A DNA stretch of 64,000 nucleotides from Isoetes taiwanensis (GCA_021234155.1 JAJEKV010000054.1:496001-560000); one strand, 5' to 3'; shown: positions 20,349 through 31,211, counted from the first letter of the stretch. Numbers and translations: made by a program. Notes: generated from the sequence alone by a model not told the origin.

Positions 20349-23300
20349 CTTCCCCCCACCAAACGACACTCAGGTTGAAGAAATGGAGGAAGTGATTCTG
20401 ATGGCGGGAATCCAGGAGTTTGAAAATGATCCTCACGGGAATGAGGGCGGGCGCCATTATGGTAAGTGCTAATGAGGTCCTGACGTGCTTGAAGAGCGTC
20501 AGGAGTGTTGAGCCCCAGGGCAAGATCTGCATCAACAAGGAAGTGAGAGCGCACCATATCTTCCAAGGTAGCATGTGCTTCTGCAGGAACGAACTGGCAC
20601 TCCATGAGAAGGCAGGTCTGGAGACCGAAGGCACTGACGCTGGCATTCGGGTTGCAGTAAAAGATTGGACACTGCCGATGTAGAGAGCTTACCAGGATGC
20701 ATTTGAGAGCAGCACAGAAGCCAGCTTGACGGTGAACCGAAGGATCTGGGGAGGTGGCTGCATTCTGTAAGAAGGTATCAAGGCCATGCAGAGCATCAGC
20801 AGGCCGTTGCCAACCACGCTCATTAGCAATGTAGATCCAATTGGTAGTTTGGTCCAAGGTGGCATCAGCTTCCCACTCAGAGCGTCGGACAAAACGGGGA
20901 TCCCACCGCAGATCTGTCGAGATCTGTGGAGGAGTCCACCCAGCGTGGCCATCCATGACCTTCGTCCAAAAGGGAAGCCGCCAGTCAGAGGTAAGAAACC
21001 GGGGGCGTGGAGGGGCTCCCAGTGAAGCATATGGAGAAGGAGCCATGCCCGTGGGTGTGGGCTGCTGAGCCTGCTCCCGGAATTCACGCACAAGGTCGGG
21101 ATCAAGAGCGTTGCACCATCTATCCCATTCAGAAGTTGAGAGCTGAGTATAAACAGGAGGACTATCCCATCCCGTGGGTACAGTCTTGCTATCCAGAAGG
21201 GCACGCAATTGATTGTAGCCTGCCAAATGCTGCATATAAACTTGAGCAAACGGAAGATCTTCAGGATGCCCAAGATTCTTTCGCACCTGTTCCAGCGCTT
21301 CGGCTTGCCAGAGAGGTAAATGATGAGCAAGCTCTGGCATGTACTCCTGATGAAGTGTGTGAGTCTGATCATGATCTGCCAGATAGGAGCTGCTATCCAA
21401 GAGCAACCATTGAACCTGTGAGTCACCCTGAAAGTTCTGATGGGGCCCGTCACGAAATTTGTCCTGGGTATCAGCTAGATAGAAGTCATGGAAGATCTAC
21501 ACCATCGGTTGGACAACTCGGAAAGTGATTAAATCAGGGTCCTCACAGTGAAGGAGGTCGAAGACCAAAAGGGCACAGAGCAAACCTTTGTCTGCTATTG
21601 AGAGGTCCAGCCAGATCCGGAAAAAATCCGCACTGCGCAGGGGAACATCAACCTTACCATCTGCGGCGTACCACTTGAAAAGAAAGTAGTGGCGTCGGGC
21701 AACCACATAATCCAGGTAACTGGAAGGAATAGGAAAATCCACAGACGTGTGGATACCAAGACTAAAATAGCCTTCCTGTTTGGTTTGGGCTTCTTCAGCA
21801 GACTGAACTGCTTGCTGGAGCTGATGTTCCAGGTCACGGATCCGGTGGTCCTTTTCTAACAGAAGACGTGACTGATCACGGACCCGTTTCGGAGGTAGCG
21901 TGGCATGCGAAGAAGATTGCCCGGGAGTCTGGAGGCGCAGCGTTGCAATCTCAGCGTCATCAACAATTTTCTGCTTCTGGGCCTCCGTAAGCTGAACCTG
22001 GAGAGATGTCAATTGAGTGGTCAGCGTGGAAAGCTGAGCTTCTAAGGAGGTGAGGCGAGCATCACGCTCGGTCAGATCATGAACTTGAGTGCGGTAAGTC
22101 CGAGAAAGCTCTGCATACAAGGTGTCGAGCTTAGCAATGTCTTTCTCCTTGTCACTCAGGAGGGTGTCCTTTGTCTTGTTCTGCTCCAACAATTCCTGAA
22201 TAGTGGTTTGTAACTGAGCCTGCTGATCAGCAAGCAGGCTGGTCCGATCTTCAGCAGTCTTGAGATCCTCACGGACCCGTAAAAAGGCCTCGTGCTTTTC
22301 TTGAAGCTGTGTCTCCAGAGTGTGCACTTGCTGGGTAGCAGCTTGAAGGTCTTGGTGAACCTTATCTGAGGCCTCCAGGGATGCTTGAACCCCTTGCATG
22401 AGAGCTTCCTGTGATTCTTGTAACTTGAGGGCAGCAGCTTGAACATCCTGCTGATATTGATACAGGAGCTGGCGAGGATGTGGAGGTGGAGGGCCCTGTG
22501 GTGGTCATGTTTGGGACGTCTGAGAGACATGATGAGAAGTGGAGGGCGTGGCTTCAAAGGAAGAAGAGGAAACAGTGACATGGGTATGGTTTTGTTGATC
22601 ATGACCAAGAGAAGTCTGGCGTGAAGGTGCAGCCTGTTGGGTTTGGCGCTGGGAATGCAAAGACTGCTGAGTGGTGGCATGAGAAGCGGAAGGGGACGCA
22701 GGAATAAAAAGATAATGATGAATAAGAGCTTGAAGATGGCCACCCACCAAAATTTCTGAGACAGAGGAGGGGTTAGCCCGAAGGCGATCTACTTCTTGGA
22801 GGAGTCTGTAAAACAATATTTGTGGCCAATCAAGAAAGTGAATGGAGCAGACGGCCGTGATAACCACATTGTAGAATGGTTTATTGATATGGGTGTTCTT
22901 GATAGAATACCCAAGGAATTTACGCCATAGAAATTTGACAAAAGTGTCATGAGGCCTTGCGATATTGGTGAGGCGATGCATGTTTGCTTGATATTGAACA
23001 GCGCCAAACTCGGTGACATCAATATCTTGTAAAGCAGCCCAAGATAAACAAGGTGTTTGCAAAGGAATATGGAATACCTCAGAAATTAGGGGCTGAGTAA
23101 GCAAGATCGTGGTGCCATCGACCACAGTAGCAAATCCTTCTGGACGATTGACGATATTAGCCACAAACTGCTTCAATTGGTCTGGATTTGGTGCCGGAAG
23201 GTCCATTTGGGAGAATTCATAAAGCTTGTGGTGTTCCGCAACTTCCCGATTTGGGCCAACAAGGGCTTCCCGAAAGGTGGGCGTCAAGAAAGACACCGAC

Positions 23301-23365
23301 TCGAAAAGAGCCGGATCCCTGGGAGTAGAAGCTTGTAGGGTCGGAAATTTGGGTGCAGGAACCAT
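20174..23365 (-). CDS. Extra ORF of element C, about 1063 residues, unknown
   Basis: From the ATG at 23365 (ACCATGG context) the frame runs to the TGA at 20174, with only two nonsense codons: TGA at 22505 and TAG at 21497. Residues 1 to about 240 are a globular region (for example DGTTILLTQPLISEVFHIP, NKPFYNVVITAV). Next is a Gln/Ser/Pro/His-rich linker, then a coiled coil of about 280 residues with regular heptads (SLEAQLSTLTTQLTSLQVQL). A large Trp/Pro-rich C-terminal domain follows, ending in TKRRRSDK, a likely nuclear localisation signal. No signal peptide or membrane segment is visible, so it is not an obvious envelope despite its position. Element D carries the same ORF. The N-terminal part may belong to the plant-transposon accessory domains seen in Athila/Tat elements; that needs an HMM search. 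Confidence 0.8.
20349..20360 (-). promoter_or_regulatory. Element C polypurine tract
   Basis: The minus strand reads GGTGGGGGGAAG immediately before the LTR, the usual place for the plus-strand primer. It lies inside the reading frame of the extra ORF. Confidence 0.85.
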
Positions 23366-23831
23366 GGTGAAGAGCGTCAGACAGGAACCGAAAGGATGAT
23401 CTTGAGAAGGCGGAGAGCGGAGAGCGGAAGACGAAAACACAGATAGACGAAAAGGAATTAGGGCGCACAAGTGTTGGCGAAGGGGCATGAGGAGGATGAA
23501 CCGGCAACCGTTGATGATGCCAGGTGGCAACAGATGCGAAGGAGGCGTTTGAGGGGCAAAATTTCGGCTAAGTCCCCAAAGGGTAAAGGGAGAAGCAATG
23601 AATGGTGAAGATGAGACGTAAGAGAATGATCAGATGTGACAGCTGGCGAAAGGACGCACATTAATGTTCGACGGGCGTGAAAAGAAGGAATGGTATTTAA
23701 TGCTGGCAACTCGAAGTGAGATATCATTAAAACGAAGGCGTCAGAAGGTACCATGGCTAGATATGCGGCGGGAGAAAAGATTCTCCATTTAGAAACAGCC
23801 TTGCATTGCGAACCCGTTGGCAAAATTTCTG

Positions 23832-23873
23832 ATTGGTCCACGTCGACAGGGAGGTCCTCGGTTGGCTATATAA
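23832..23873 (+). promoter_or_regulatory. CCAAT/TATA promoter of the antisense gene (C)
   Basis: An inverted CCAAT box (ATTGG, 23832-23836) precedes a canonical TATATAA (23867-23873). The coding ATGs follow at 23904 and 23916, about the distance expected for a transcript starting near 23898. The same two boxes are conserved in element D. The interval back to 23366 separates this gene from the divergent extra ORF and may serve both. Confidence 0.65.
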
Positions 23874-23903
23874 GACGAACATTGAGCGAAGCTGGGACAC
23901 CCG

Positions 23904-24170
23904 ATGGCGCTCAGTATGTCTGCTGCTGGATTGCACGACAAATGCACTATGCCATCTAACTGTCTGGAGTGGATTACTTGTAAAATGGACTGCCTGGACC
24001 TCTGGCGGTGCCACAATCGTGGCATTGCTATGGACGGATGGTGTGCCGGCATGGCTGAGCATGCCGATCCCCATACCAACGGGATGGAGGTAATTCTGCA
24101 CCTGCGCTGGGATCCTGAGAACAACTGGTACCACATCCTGCGTATCACCTCTGCTCCTAACCCGGAGTAG
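23904..24170 (+). CDS. Antisense small Cys-rich protein (copy in C)
   Basis: An 88-codon ORF on the strand opposite to gag-pol, lying tail-to-tail with pol and head-to-head with the extra ORF. The likely start is ATG 23904 or 23916 (the latter has A at -3). The protein has six Cys in the pattern C-x5-C-x5-C-x3-C-x5-C-x10-C (DKCTMPSNC, WITCKMDC, LWRCHN, then WC), then HADPH and a conserved end WYHILRITSAPNPE. The D copy differs mostly at third codon positions and by Leu/Arg synonymous first-position changes, which argues for selection on the protein. I do not recognise the family. Metal binding or disulfides are possible; regulation of the element or of host defence is only a guess. Confidence 0.75.
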   Translation: MALSMSAAGLHDKCTMPSNCLEWITCKMDCLDLWRCHNRGIAMDGWCAGMAEHADPHTNGMEVILHLRWDPENNWYHILRITSAPNPE

Positions 24171-24200
24171 AGGGTGTTTCTTCTTAGGACGTAGTAGATA

Positions 24201-24263
24201 GGGCTCTGAGCCCGTTTTTGTAAATAGGGCTCTGCCCATAGCGGAAATAGATGGGCTCTGCCC
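24201..24263. terminator. Three GC hairpins between convergent genes (C)
   Basis: GGGCTCTGAGCCC (24201-24213), then GGGCTCTGCCC at about 24227 and 24253, separated by T-rich spacers. They lie between the stop of the antisense gene and the stop of pol, where both transcripts should end. A similar set is found in D near 51080-51140. A role in 3' end formation is inferred. Confidence 0.5.
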
Positions 24264-24306
24264 TCATTTTGTAAAAATTCCACTTATAATATAAATATGC
24301 CGCCAG

Positions 24307-26983
24307 TTAGTCACTATCTGTGGTGTCTGTGTCTGGAACAGCATCTGTTGTATGATTGTCACTTTCTGTTGTATGAAATTGTTTGAGGCGAAAGCCATTA
24401 ACTAGTGTAGGTAATAGAGTTCCATCTAATTCAGCCAGCTTGAAAACACTGGGTTGCACCACTTGAACAATTTGATAAGGGCCAAGCCATCGAAATTTTA
24501 ACTTGCCCGGAAAGTTTTTGTAACGAGAATCATAAAGAAGAACCAAATCTCCTTCTTTGAATGTTTTTGTCTTAATACGTTTGTCATGTAAGGATTTTTG
24601 CAACTGTTGTCCATGAAGAACACGAATGTAAGCATCACGCCTAAGTTCATCCAACTGTTCCAATTGATAGACCCTTTCTTTGAGTGCAAAGAAGCGGATT
24701 ATGGGTCAGAGGTTTGAAAATGGAGAGTTGGAAGAATGTATTCAAAAGGCATGAGAGCTTCTTGACCGTAAACCAACTTGAAAGGAGTGTGACCAGTAGC
24801 TATTTTGAAACAAGTATTGTAAGCCCAAAGAACAAAGAGGGAAGCTTGTTGTGCCAATCAGGCGAGAAGGCGCCACAAATTTTCTTGAGAATTGTGACCA
24901 GAGTTTTGTTGGTGCTTTCACCAAACCGTTCCCTTGAGGATAGTAAGGTGTGCTCTTGTGATGATGTATCGAAGAGATAATCCGCCGGCTCCTTGATGGT
25001 ATGATTGATAAAATGGACACCTCTATCTATCGACCCCAGCTCCGCGGGGCTGCCAAAACGCCGATGATGATTTGCTGATAGATGACCTTGGTCGTGGCCG
25101 GGCCGCAGTTGTTGTCCGGAAGTGCGCAAGCTTCCGCCCATTTGGTAGCGAGTCGGTGAGAACCAGGAGAAATGTAGCGGCGGGTGTGCCTCCTCACGGA
25201 GGATCAATGGGTCCCACAAAATCCATCTCCCATTTGTCGACAGAAGTGGCGTGGCGGCCGGGCGTCAATGGAAGAGCCGCCACGGTGGTGGGCCTTCCCA
25301 CACGCCGACAAGCATCACACGTCGGGCGTGGGCGTGAGCGCCTTTGAAGAGCGTGGGCCAAAAATAACCCGCAAGAAGGATTTTGGCGCGTCGCGGGTGT
25401 CACCATGAAAATGACCACCACCGAGCCCTTCATGGGCTTCTCGGACAATATCCGGGACCTCATGAGGGAGAACACGCCGGCCGAAGGATCGGTATCCTTG
25501 CCCCTTTTGTAAAGATGGCCCGCAACCATGTTGTAGTCATGGACCCTCACGGAGAAATTGGTGTCGACGGGATTGACGCTGGCTGGAGAGAGCGGGCGCC
25601 CTCTAGTGGAAGAGCACCCCGTGAGGAGATACTGCTGAAAGTTGTGGAACCAATGTGGCGTGCCGTGACCGTAAAGAGTTGAGCGTCGGGAAAGGCGTCC
25701 CGAGACTCCGGTGGGAGGGATCATCCGTATGGATGCGTGAAAGATAATCCGGGACAACATGAGATTTGGCCGCCTTGTGAACAATTTCAAAGGTGCAAAT
25801 TCTTGCGAATGAGGACCCAACGAGCAATGCGCCCCGGGCGTGGACTTGTTGATTAAATAAAGGAGTGCTTGGTGGTCAACAAAGAATTTGATCTGACTGC
25901 CTAAAAGGTAGTGACGGAAGCGTTGGACACAGAAAATTAAACCCAAGGCTTCACGCTCTGTGGCAGAGTAGTTGCGCTCAGCAGGATTGAGTTTTCTGCT
26001 GGCATATCGATTTGGTTTGTCAGTGTGCGCATCATATTCTTGAGAAAGAACAGCTCCAATATAGCGAACGCTGAGACATCTACATGAACATGAAAGGGCT
26101 TGTCCCATTGAGGAGGAACAAGAACCGGTGCCTGAGTAAGCAAAAGCTTCAACTGTTGGAAAGCAGCCTCCGCATGGGAATTCCAAGCCCAGGTGGATTC
26201 ATCACCCGTGAGTTTATGAATGGGATCTGCAATGGCTGCAAGTCCAGGAATGAAGGTAGAGTAATAATTTACCTTACCCAGGAAAGAGCGTGTCTCCTTG
26301 ATATTGGCTGGTGCTTGAGCCTTGAGCACACAACTGATTTTAGCAGGATCCGTGGTGATACCTGCTTTGCTGACAACGTGTCCTAACAGAACACCTGAAG
26401 TGACGCAAAAGGTGCATTTCTCGGGATTGAGACTAATGCCGGACTCATCACATTTCTGAAAGACGAGTTCTAATTTATCCAAATGGTCAGCCATGGAACT
26501 GTAGGCAGAGAAGTCATCTTGAAAAATTTGCAAGAAGGGATTTTCCTTCATGAAATCATGAAAAACTGAGAGCATTATGCGTTGAAATGTTGAGGGAGAG
26601 TTTGATAATCCAAAAGGAACCACCTTATAGGCAAAAGTGCCCCACGGGGTGGTGAAAGTTGTCTTGAGTTGATCAGATTCTTTGATTGAGATCTGATTGT
26701 AGCCAGAAAAACCATCCATGAAGGAGTACATCTCATGTCCAGCGACCTCTTCCAGAACCTGATCTGTGAAGGGAAGTGGAAAATGATCACGCTCCGTGGC
26801 CTGATTTAGTTTCCGGTAGTCCACGCAAACGCGGATCTTTCCATTGTGTTTGAGTGCAATGACAATGGGGCTCACCCATTCAGAATGTTTGACCTCATAG
26901 ATCAAACCTGCAGCAAGGAGTTTGTCAATTTCTGCCTTGACGCGATCACGGTAATTGGGGTTGAGCCGGTACTGTCGTTGCTA
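24307..26983 (-). pseudogene. pol: Element C RT-RNase H-integrase (frameshifted)
   Basis: RT starts just after the UAG at 26981-26983: EVKHSEWVSP, RVCVDYRKLNQ, FMDGFSGYNQI, VVPFGLSNSPSTFQR and the catalytic FQDDFSAY (about 26510). RNase H is visible (LSATTLPQ and YLLGSQIKFFVDHQALLYL near 25850-25990). Integrase pieces follow to the TAA at 24307, with an acidic tail ending DTDTTDSD. Frameshifts near 26060, 25830, 25220, 24990 and 24690 break RNase H and integrase. The copy cannot make a full pol. Confidence 0.9.
26981..26983 (-). promoter_or_regulatory. In-frame UAG between protease and RT, likely readthrough site (C)
   Basis: The minus strand reads CCCGTG TAG CAACGACAG. The frame is open on both sides. 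The same stop and the same CAACGACAG context occur in B and D. UAG followed by CAA matches the CAR-type context known to promote readthrough (as in tobamovirus replicase). Confidence 0.7.
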
Positions 26984-29900
26984 CACGGGACGTGCATCGG
27001 ATTTGGTAGGAATGGTGAGTTCCCCCAAGGTTTTGTTGATCCCCCGAAGATCTCTGTAGCTCCAGGTGAAAATGTGTTTGAACTTTTTGAAGAGCGTGAC
27101 GGCCCTGTTACGATAGGGTGGCGGAAGATTGGCAGTTATGCGGACAGGCTGATTGTTGCCCACGTCCACAATCTCGACTTCAGGAGTCTGAATATGTGGG
27201 ATAACTTCCGTGTCTTGGACAATATGAGCAGGAGGTTGAAGCATGACAGGGTGAATGGCGCTCTGCGTGGTGAAAAAGAGAGGCTGCTGATGTTCATCCA
27301 GCAGAGGTTGCTTCATGACAGCGTGTACATCAACAGGATCAGGAGGAAGTTCGGCCTCTGAGAAGTGATCAACACGTTGGATGCGATTGCAAGGAGCCAG
27401 GTAGGGGTCAAGCAAAGCCACCACAGCCTGGTCCTGATCAAGAGTCATTTCTCCCCAAGGATCAGCATATTCGGGGTAGGAGGACATAGGCAAACTCGCA
27501 GGTGGAGCCTGAACTTGATAGATATTCTGGGCGTCCTCAGAATCGGTGTCGGAGAGAGAGGGTTCAGCATTGTCGACCGAAATGATCTTACCGGTTTCCA
27601 AGTCCATAGTGGCATTGAGGTGACCATCTGTGATGACCAACTGATCCGTGGCCCAATAATGGATACTCTTGGCTTGGCGGAGAAAAGGTCTGCCGACCAA
27701 CATTTCATAATCACCTGGATCTTCTCCAGCCTTCCAAACACCAAATTCTAAGGGAAATCGGAGATCACCAATGTTGATGTGAAGAAGAGGTGTGACGCCT
27801 TGAGGTCTCGTGATATGGCCATTAGCCAATTTGATGTCATACGGGGCACGATAGAGTTGTTTGATGCCCATTTGCTTGCGGAGTTTATCCGTGATGAGAT
27901 TGACAGCGCTACCTCCGTCAATTTGAACATGATTGACTTGTTGATTGCCCACCGTGGCATGGACCGTGGGTGTAGAGGTAGCCACAGCCCCAACCAAAAC
28001 TGTTGGGAGTGGTAACTGGTCCTTTAGAGCAGGACATAGTTTCAAAATTGTTGCAAGACTTAAGGGAATTTTGATTTTTGCCAGCTCCTCTTGGAGTTCC
28101 AGAGGCACATGAGAAAAAGGATCTGCTGGATCCACGGGTGCTGGAGTGCGTGGTAATGAAGCAGCAACTTCTTTGAGTAAGTCGACCTCGGCAGCAATAT
28201 TCGGATATGTCTGAGTGCGTGGAGGTTGAGATGTGGAAGGTGCATCTTGTCTTTGCTGAGCTCTGGTGGTGGCATGAACATTAGCCAACGTGCGGCCTTC
28301 CGCAGCTTGCATTAGGTTCAGAATGCTTTGGCGTACTTTGGGCATGACATGAGGCATGAGTTTTTCCAAGTCAGGTGCAAAGTGAACCTTTTTGTCCTCT
28401 TCATGAGGGACTGTGTCAACTGCAAAGGCAGATTGCGTGTGGTTAAGGGACGTGACGCCCTGGTCTGGCGTGAAACCAAACCAACCCAATTTGACGGCTG
28501 AACTGGAGGATTAAGAGCCTGAAAAATTTCTTCCTGTGCTTGTTGATCCATCTGAGGTTGATTGGCAGGAGCTGGTTGATAGCGTGATTGCTGAGGCGCG
28601 CGAGGTGGCTTCCGTAGAACGGGACGCGGGCCTTGTTTGCCATTGGCAATCCAGAGTTGGTAAGCCGTGAGGCGAACCGAGGTGGTCTGATTGGTGCCAG
28701 GAAGCTGCACCTGAACTTGTGGGAGGTGAGGACATGCCGTGGTGGTATGACCCCATTCGTGACAATGATAACACTGAGCTTTAGAAGGATCAAAAGGGGG
28801 GCGTGTGTTGGGTCCCCGTTGTTGCTCCGTTTGCTGATAGAGTTGAGTGGGTTGAGCCTGCAGTGGTTGCGGCTGATATTGCGATTGTTGCTGAGGTGTT
28901 GTTTGCACTTGATAAACCATCTTGTTGCGGAAGGGTGTAGGATGAGTGCGAGTGCACTCTTCCGTGGCATGATTGCACATGTTGCATCTTTTACAATGAG
29001 GCGGGCCATTGGTGGAGTTGCATTCATTTGCCAAGTGGCCTTGGTATTTGCAGATATGGCACCAGATCTGACTGCGCTGCTGATTGGCGTGTTGAGGTTG
29101 GACAGCAGTCTGTGGAACCATGACGGGTGGAATGAAAGGGAGCTCCCGAAGAGCCATGCCACGGGAGGAAACATTGACTGAGTGATTGACAAGATCGATA
29201 GCCTGCTCCAAAGTCTTCGGGCGCAGGTATTCAGTCATGAGTCGGATAGCTGGAGGAAGTCCTTGGAGAAACCAGACCAAGATCTGGCTCTGTGTCGGGT
29301 ACTCCTTGAGTTTGCTAAGCAGGATGTGAAGTCGATCTGCAAAATCCCTGGCGGACTCCGTGGGCTCTTGTTGAAGGTCATTGAGTTGCTTGAGATGAAG
29401 TTGATCATCATCCGTGGTGCCATAGTGAGAAAGAAAAGCAGTTTTCATTTCTGACCAATCTTGTTTCCAGTGGCTTTTGTTGGACATAAGCCATTGATGA
29501 GGAGAGCCACGCAGTGTGGTGGAAAAGATATGGAATTTCAGTTGAGGTTGTGCATGACCATTTAGGGCAGCCAGAGCCTCAAATTCTTCCATGTGGGCCT
29601 GAGCACTTTGGTCTAATGGTTTGCCTTTCGTGTTGCCAAAGGTTGGATAAGTCAGCTTAAGGGTCTGAAAGGTAGAGGTGAAAGTGCTTGGCTGGACCGG
29701 AACTTGATAGGGAATATAGTTAGGTGGAGTTGGAGGTGGCATGGTGCCTGAAAGACCCTGATGAAGGGGTAACTGAGGGGGAGGTACGGGAGGTGCCTGA
29801 TCATTGGTTTTGAGGTCGGTAAGGTTGTAAACAGGAAGAGTGGTGGGAAATGTAGGGAAGGGAAATTCCTGGGGAGAAGCAAAAGAGACATGTGGATACC

Positions 29901-30261
29901 CCTGTCCGCCCGTAGGAGATGATGGTTGTGAAGGCAGCGGTGTATGGCCAGAAGAATGATGGATGTAGGCATGGTCGGGAGTATGAAAGTAAGGTTGAGA
30001 AGGTTGAGCCTGATAGGGCTCCTGATAGTGATGAGGTGACTGAGGCTGTGAGCAATGTTTGCACGCTTGAGGCGGGGAACTGGGAGGAGACAGGACACGA
30101 GGGGTGGGTGGCGCCGACTGAGCCCTCGACCGAATGTGGCCTCCCTCAATGTCATAAGCAGATCCATACATGTCGCGAACAACTTCCCTTCGATGATGGC
30201 GCTCCAAGCGAGACGCCGTCTGGGAAAGGAGTTCTTCTGGCGTGAAGTTTCGGACAGACAT
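26984..30261 (-). CDS. gag: Element C gag-protease (one frameshift)
   Basis: ATG at 30261 (start MSVRNFTPEELLSQ). A Pro/Gln/His-rich leader of about 200 residues precedes the capsid region (MEEFEALAALNGHAQ, SARDFADRLHIL, PPAIRLMTEYLRP). Three CCHC knuckles follow: CHICKYQGHLANEC, CKRCNMCNHATEEC and CYHCHEWGHTTTAC (about 29.05, 28.98 and 28.75 kb). A linker leads to an aspartic protease with IDGGSAVNLIT (about 27.9 kb) and DYEMLVGRPFL. One indel near 28450 separates gag and protease frames. The protein ends at the UAG at 26981. Three knuckles are more than the usual one or two. Confidence 0.9.
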
Positions 30262-30286
30262 GGCGACAGAAGAAGGGAAAATAAAA

Positions 30287-30307
30287 TCAGACCCGGCATC
30301 GGCGCCA
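30287..30307 (-). promoter_or_regulatory. Element C primer-binding site
   Basis: One base inside the 5' LTR the minus strand reads TGGCGCCGATGCCGGGTCTG. This resembles the TGGCGCCG-type primer sites of plant Athila/Tat elements; I do not assign the tRNA with certainty. Confidence 0.7.
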
Positions 30308-30308
30308 G

Positions 30309-30901
30309 TGTTTGGGGTCTGGGTTCGGGAACTCCTACAAGACAGCCCTCTGTGAGGACCCGTGGATCTAACAGGAGAATCCGGGGACTATGTCACGCGG
30401 GATTTGCAAGAAAACAAAGGAAAGGGAAAAGAAAACAAAACAACAATGAGACAACAATGATAAGCTTCCTTGATAACAATGATGATGATACATAAGCTCT
30501 CGCAACCGAGAGAAGACTGAAAATGAGACAAGACTCAAAACTCATCTAGAAACTAGAGCGCTAGCTCTACTCATATATATAGTACAATGGCCTTTGGCCC
30601 AATATAGACACTCTGACTGATCTCGGTGCCGACTCCTGGAAGGAGGCCTGATTTGCAGGAATGCTGGCGGTGCCTCTTGAAAAAGCCTGAAATCCCGCTG
30701 ACGCTAACGCGGGCGGTGACGAGCCGTCACTTGTCTGAGCGCCGCCTCTTGGTACCAGACGCAGGCTTTGACTACGTGGTCTGCTGCTTGGTCTTTTGCT
30801 GGGCTTTTGACGGCTGACACGTGCCTGTCTGTGGATCCTTGAGCTTGACTTGGTCCGTCGTATGCATGAATAGTCCTGTACCAGGAGGCACAGGACTAAC
30901 A
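30309..30901 (-). repeat. Element C 5' LTR
   Basis: Same as 19756-20348 apart from a few substitutions. In plus coordinates it starts TGTTTGGGGTCTGGG and ends ACAGGACTAACA, followed by the TSD AGCAG. Confidence 0.95.
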
Positions 30902-30906
30902 AGCAG

Positions 30907-31211
30907 TACCTGCCCTGCCCATGTATAGAGAGTTGCTGATGGCCCGAGTTTTTTAAGTTTTCATCTTGTCTACATGAGTTATATTTTATAAGTGTAATGT
31001 TGTCATTGGGCTTCGGTCCTTGAAACTTCTTTTTATGATAATTATGTGAAATGCACCTTGGTGCTTAAACTCTTATATGCTTTAAACTTTAATGTTATTA
31101 CCTTCGGAAATAAGGAATTACCTTCCTTTCTTATGTATTATTTTTTGTATTTCAGTTTCTTCGATTGTTCGTCATTTGTTTAATTAACCCCAATGCTGAG
31201 GACAGCATTAT
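30907..31211 (+). other. Element A 3' untranslated region, second part
   Basis: Continues 19750 after element C. It is T-rich with no coding potential and leads into the polypurine tract. Confidence 0.75.

Larger units (their letters stand above)
19756..30901 (-). mobile_element. Element C: Ty3/gypsy, minus strand, with extra 3' ORF
   Basis: LTRs of 593 bp at both ends and the TSD AGCAG (19751-19755, 30902-30906) define an 11.1-kb insertion in the 3' untranslated region of element A. In element sense the order is LTR, primer site, gag, protease, UAG, RT-RNase H-integrase, an antisense Cys-rich gene, a 1063-codon extra ORF, polypurine tract, LTR. There is no chromodomain. RT motifs (FPLPF, GFSGYNQI, FQDD) suit a non-chromovirus plant lineage related to Athila/Tat; the exact clade is undetermined. 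Confidence 0.95.

Noticed and set aside
20174-23365. Calling the extra ORF an envelope protein (making C and D retrovirus-like)
   Set aside because: No signal peptide, membrane anchor or cleavage site is visible; long coiled coil and basic nuclear-type tail argue for an intracellular protein.
28633-29181. Long plus-strand frames opposite gag in B, C and D
   Set aside because: They are shadows of the gag coding strand and have no promoter-like elements, unlike the antisense Cys-rich gene.
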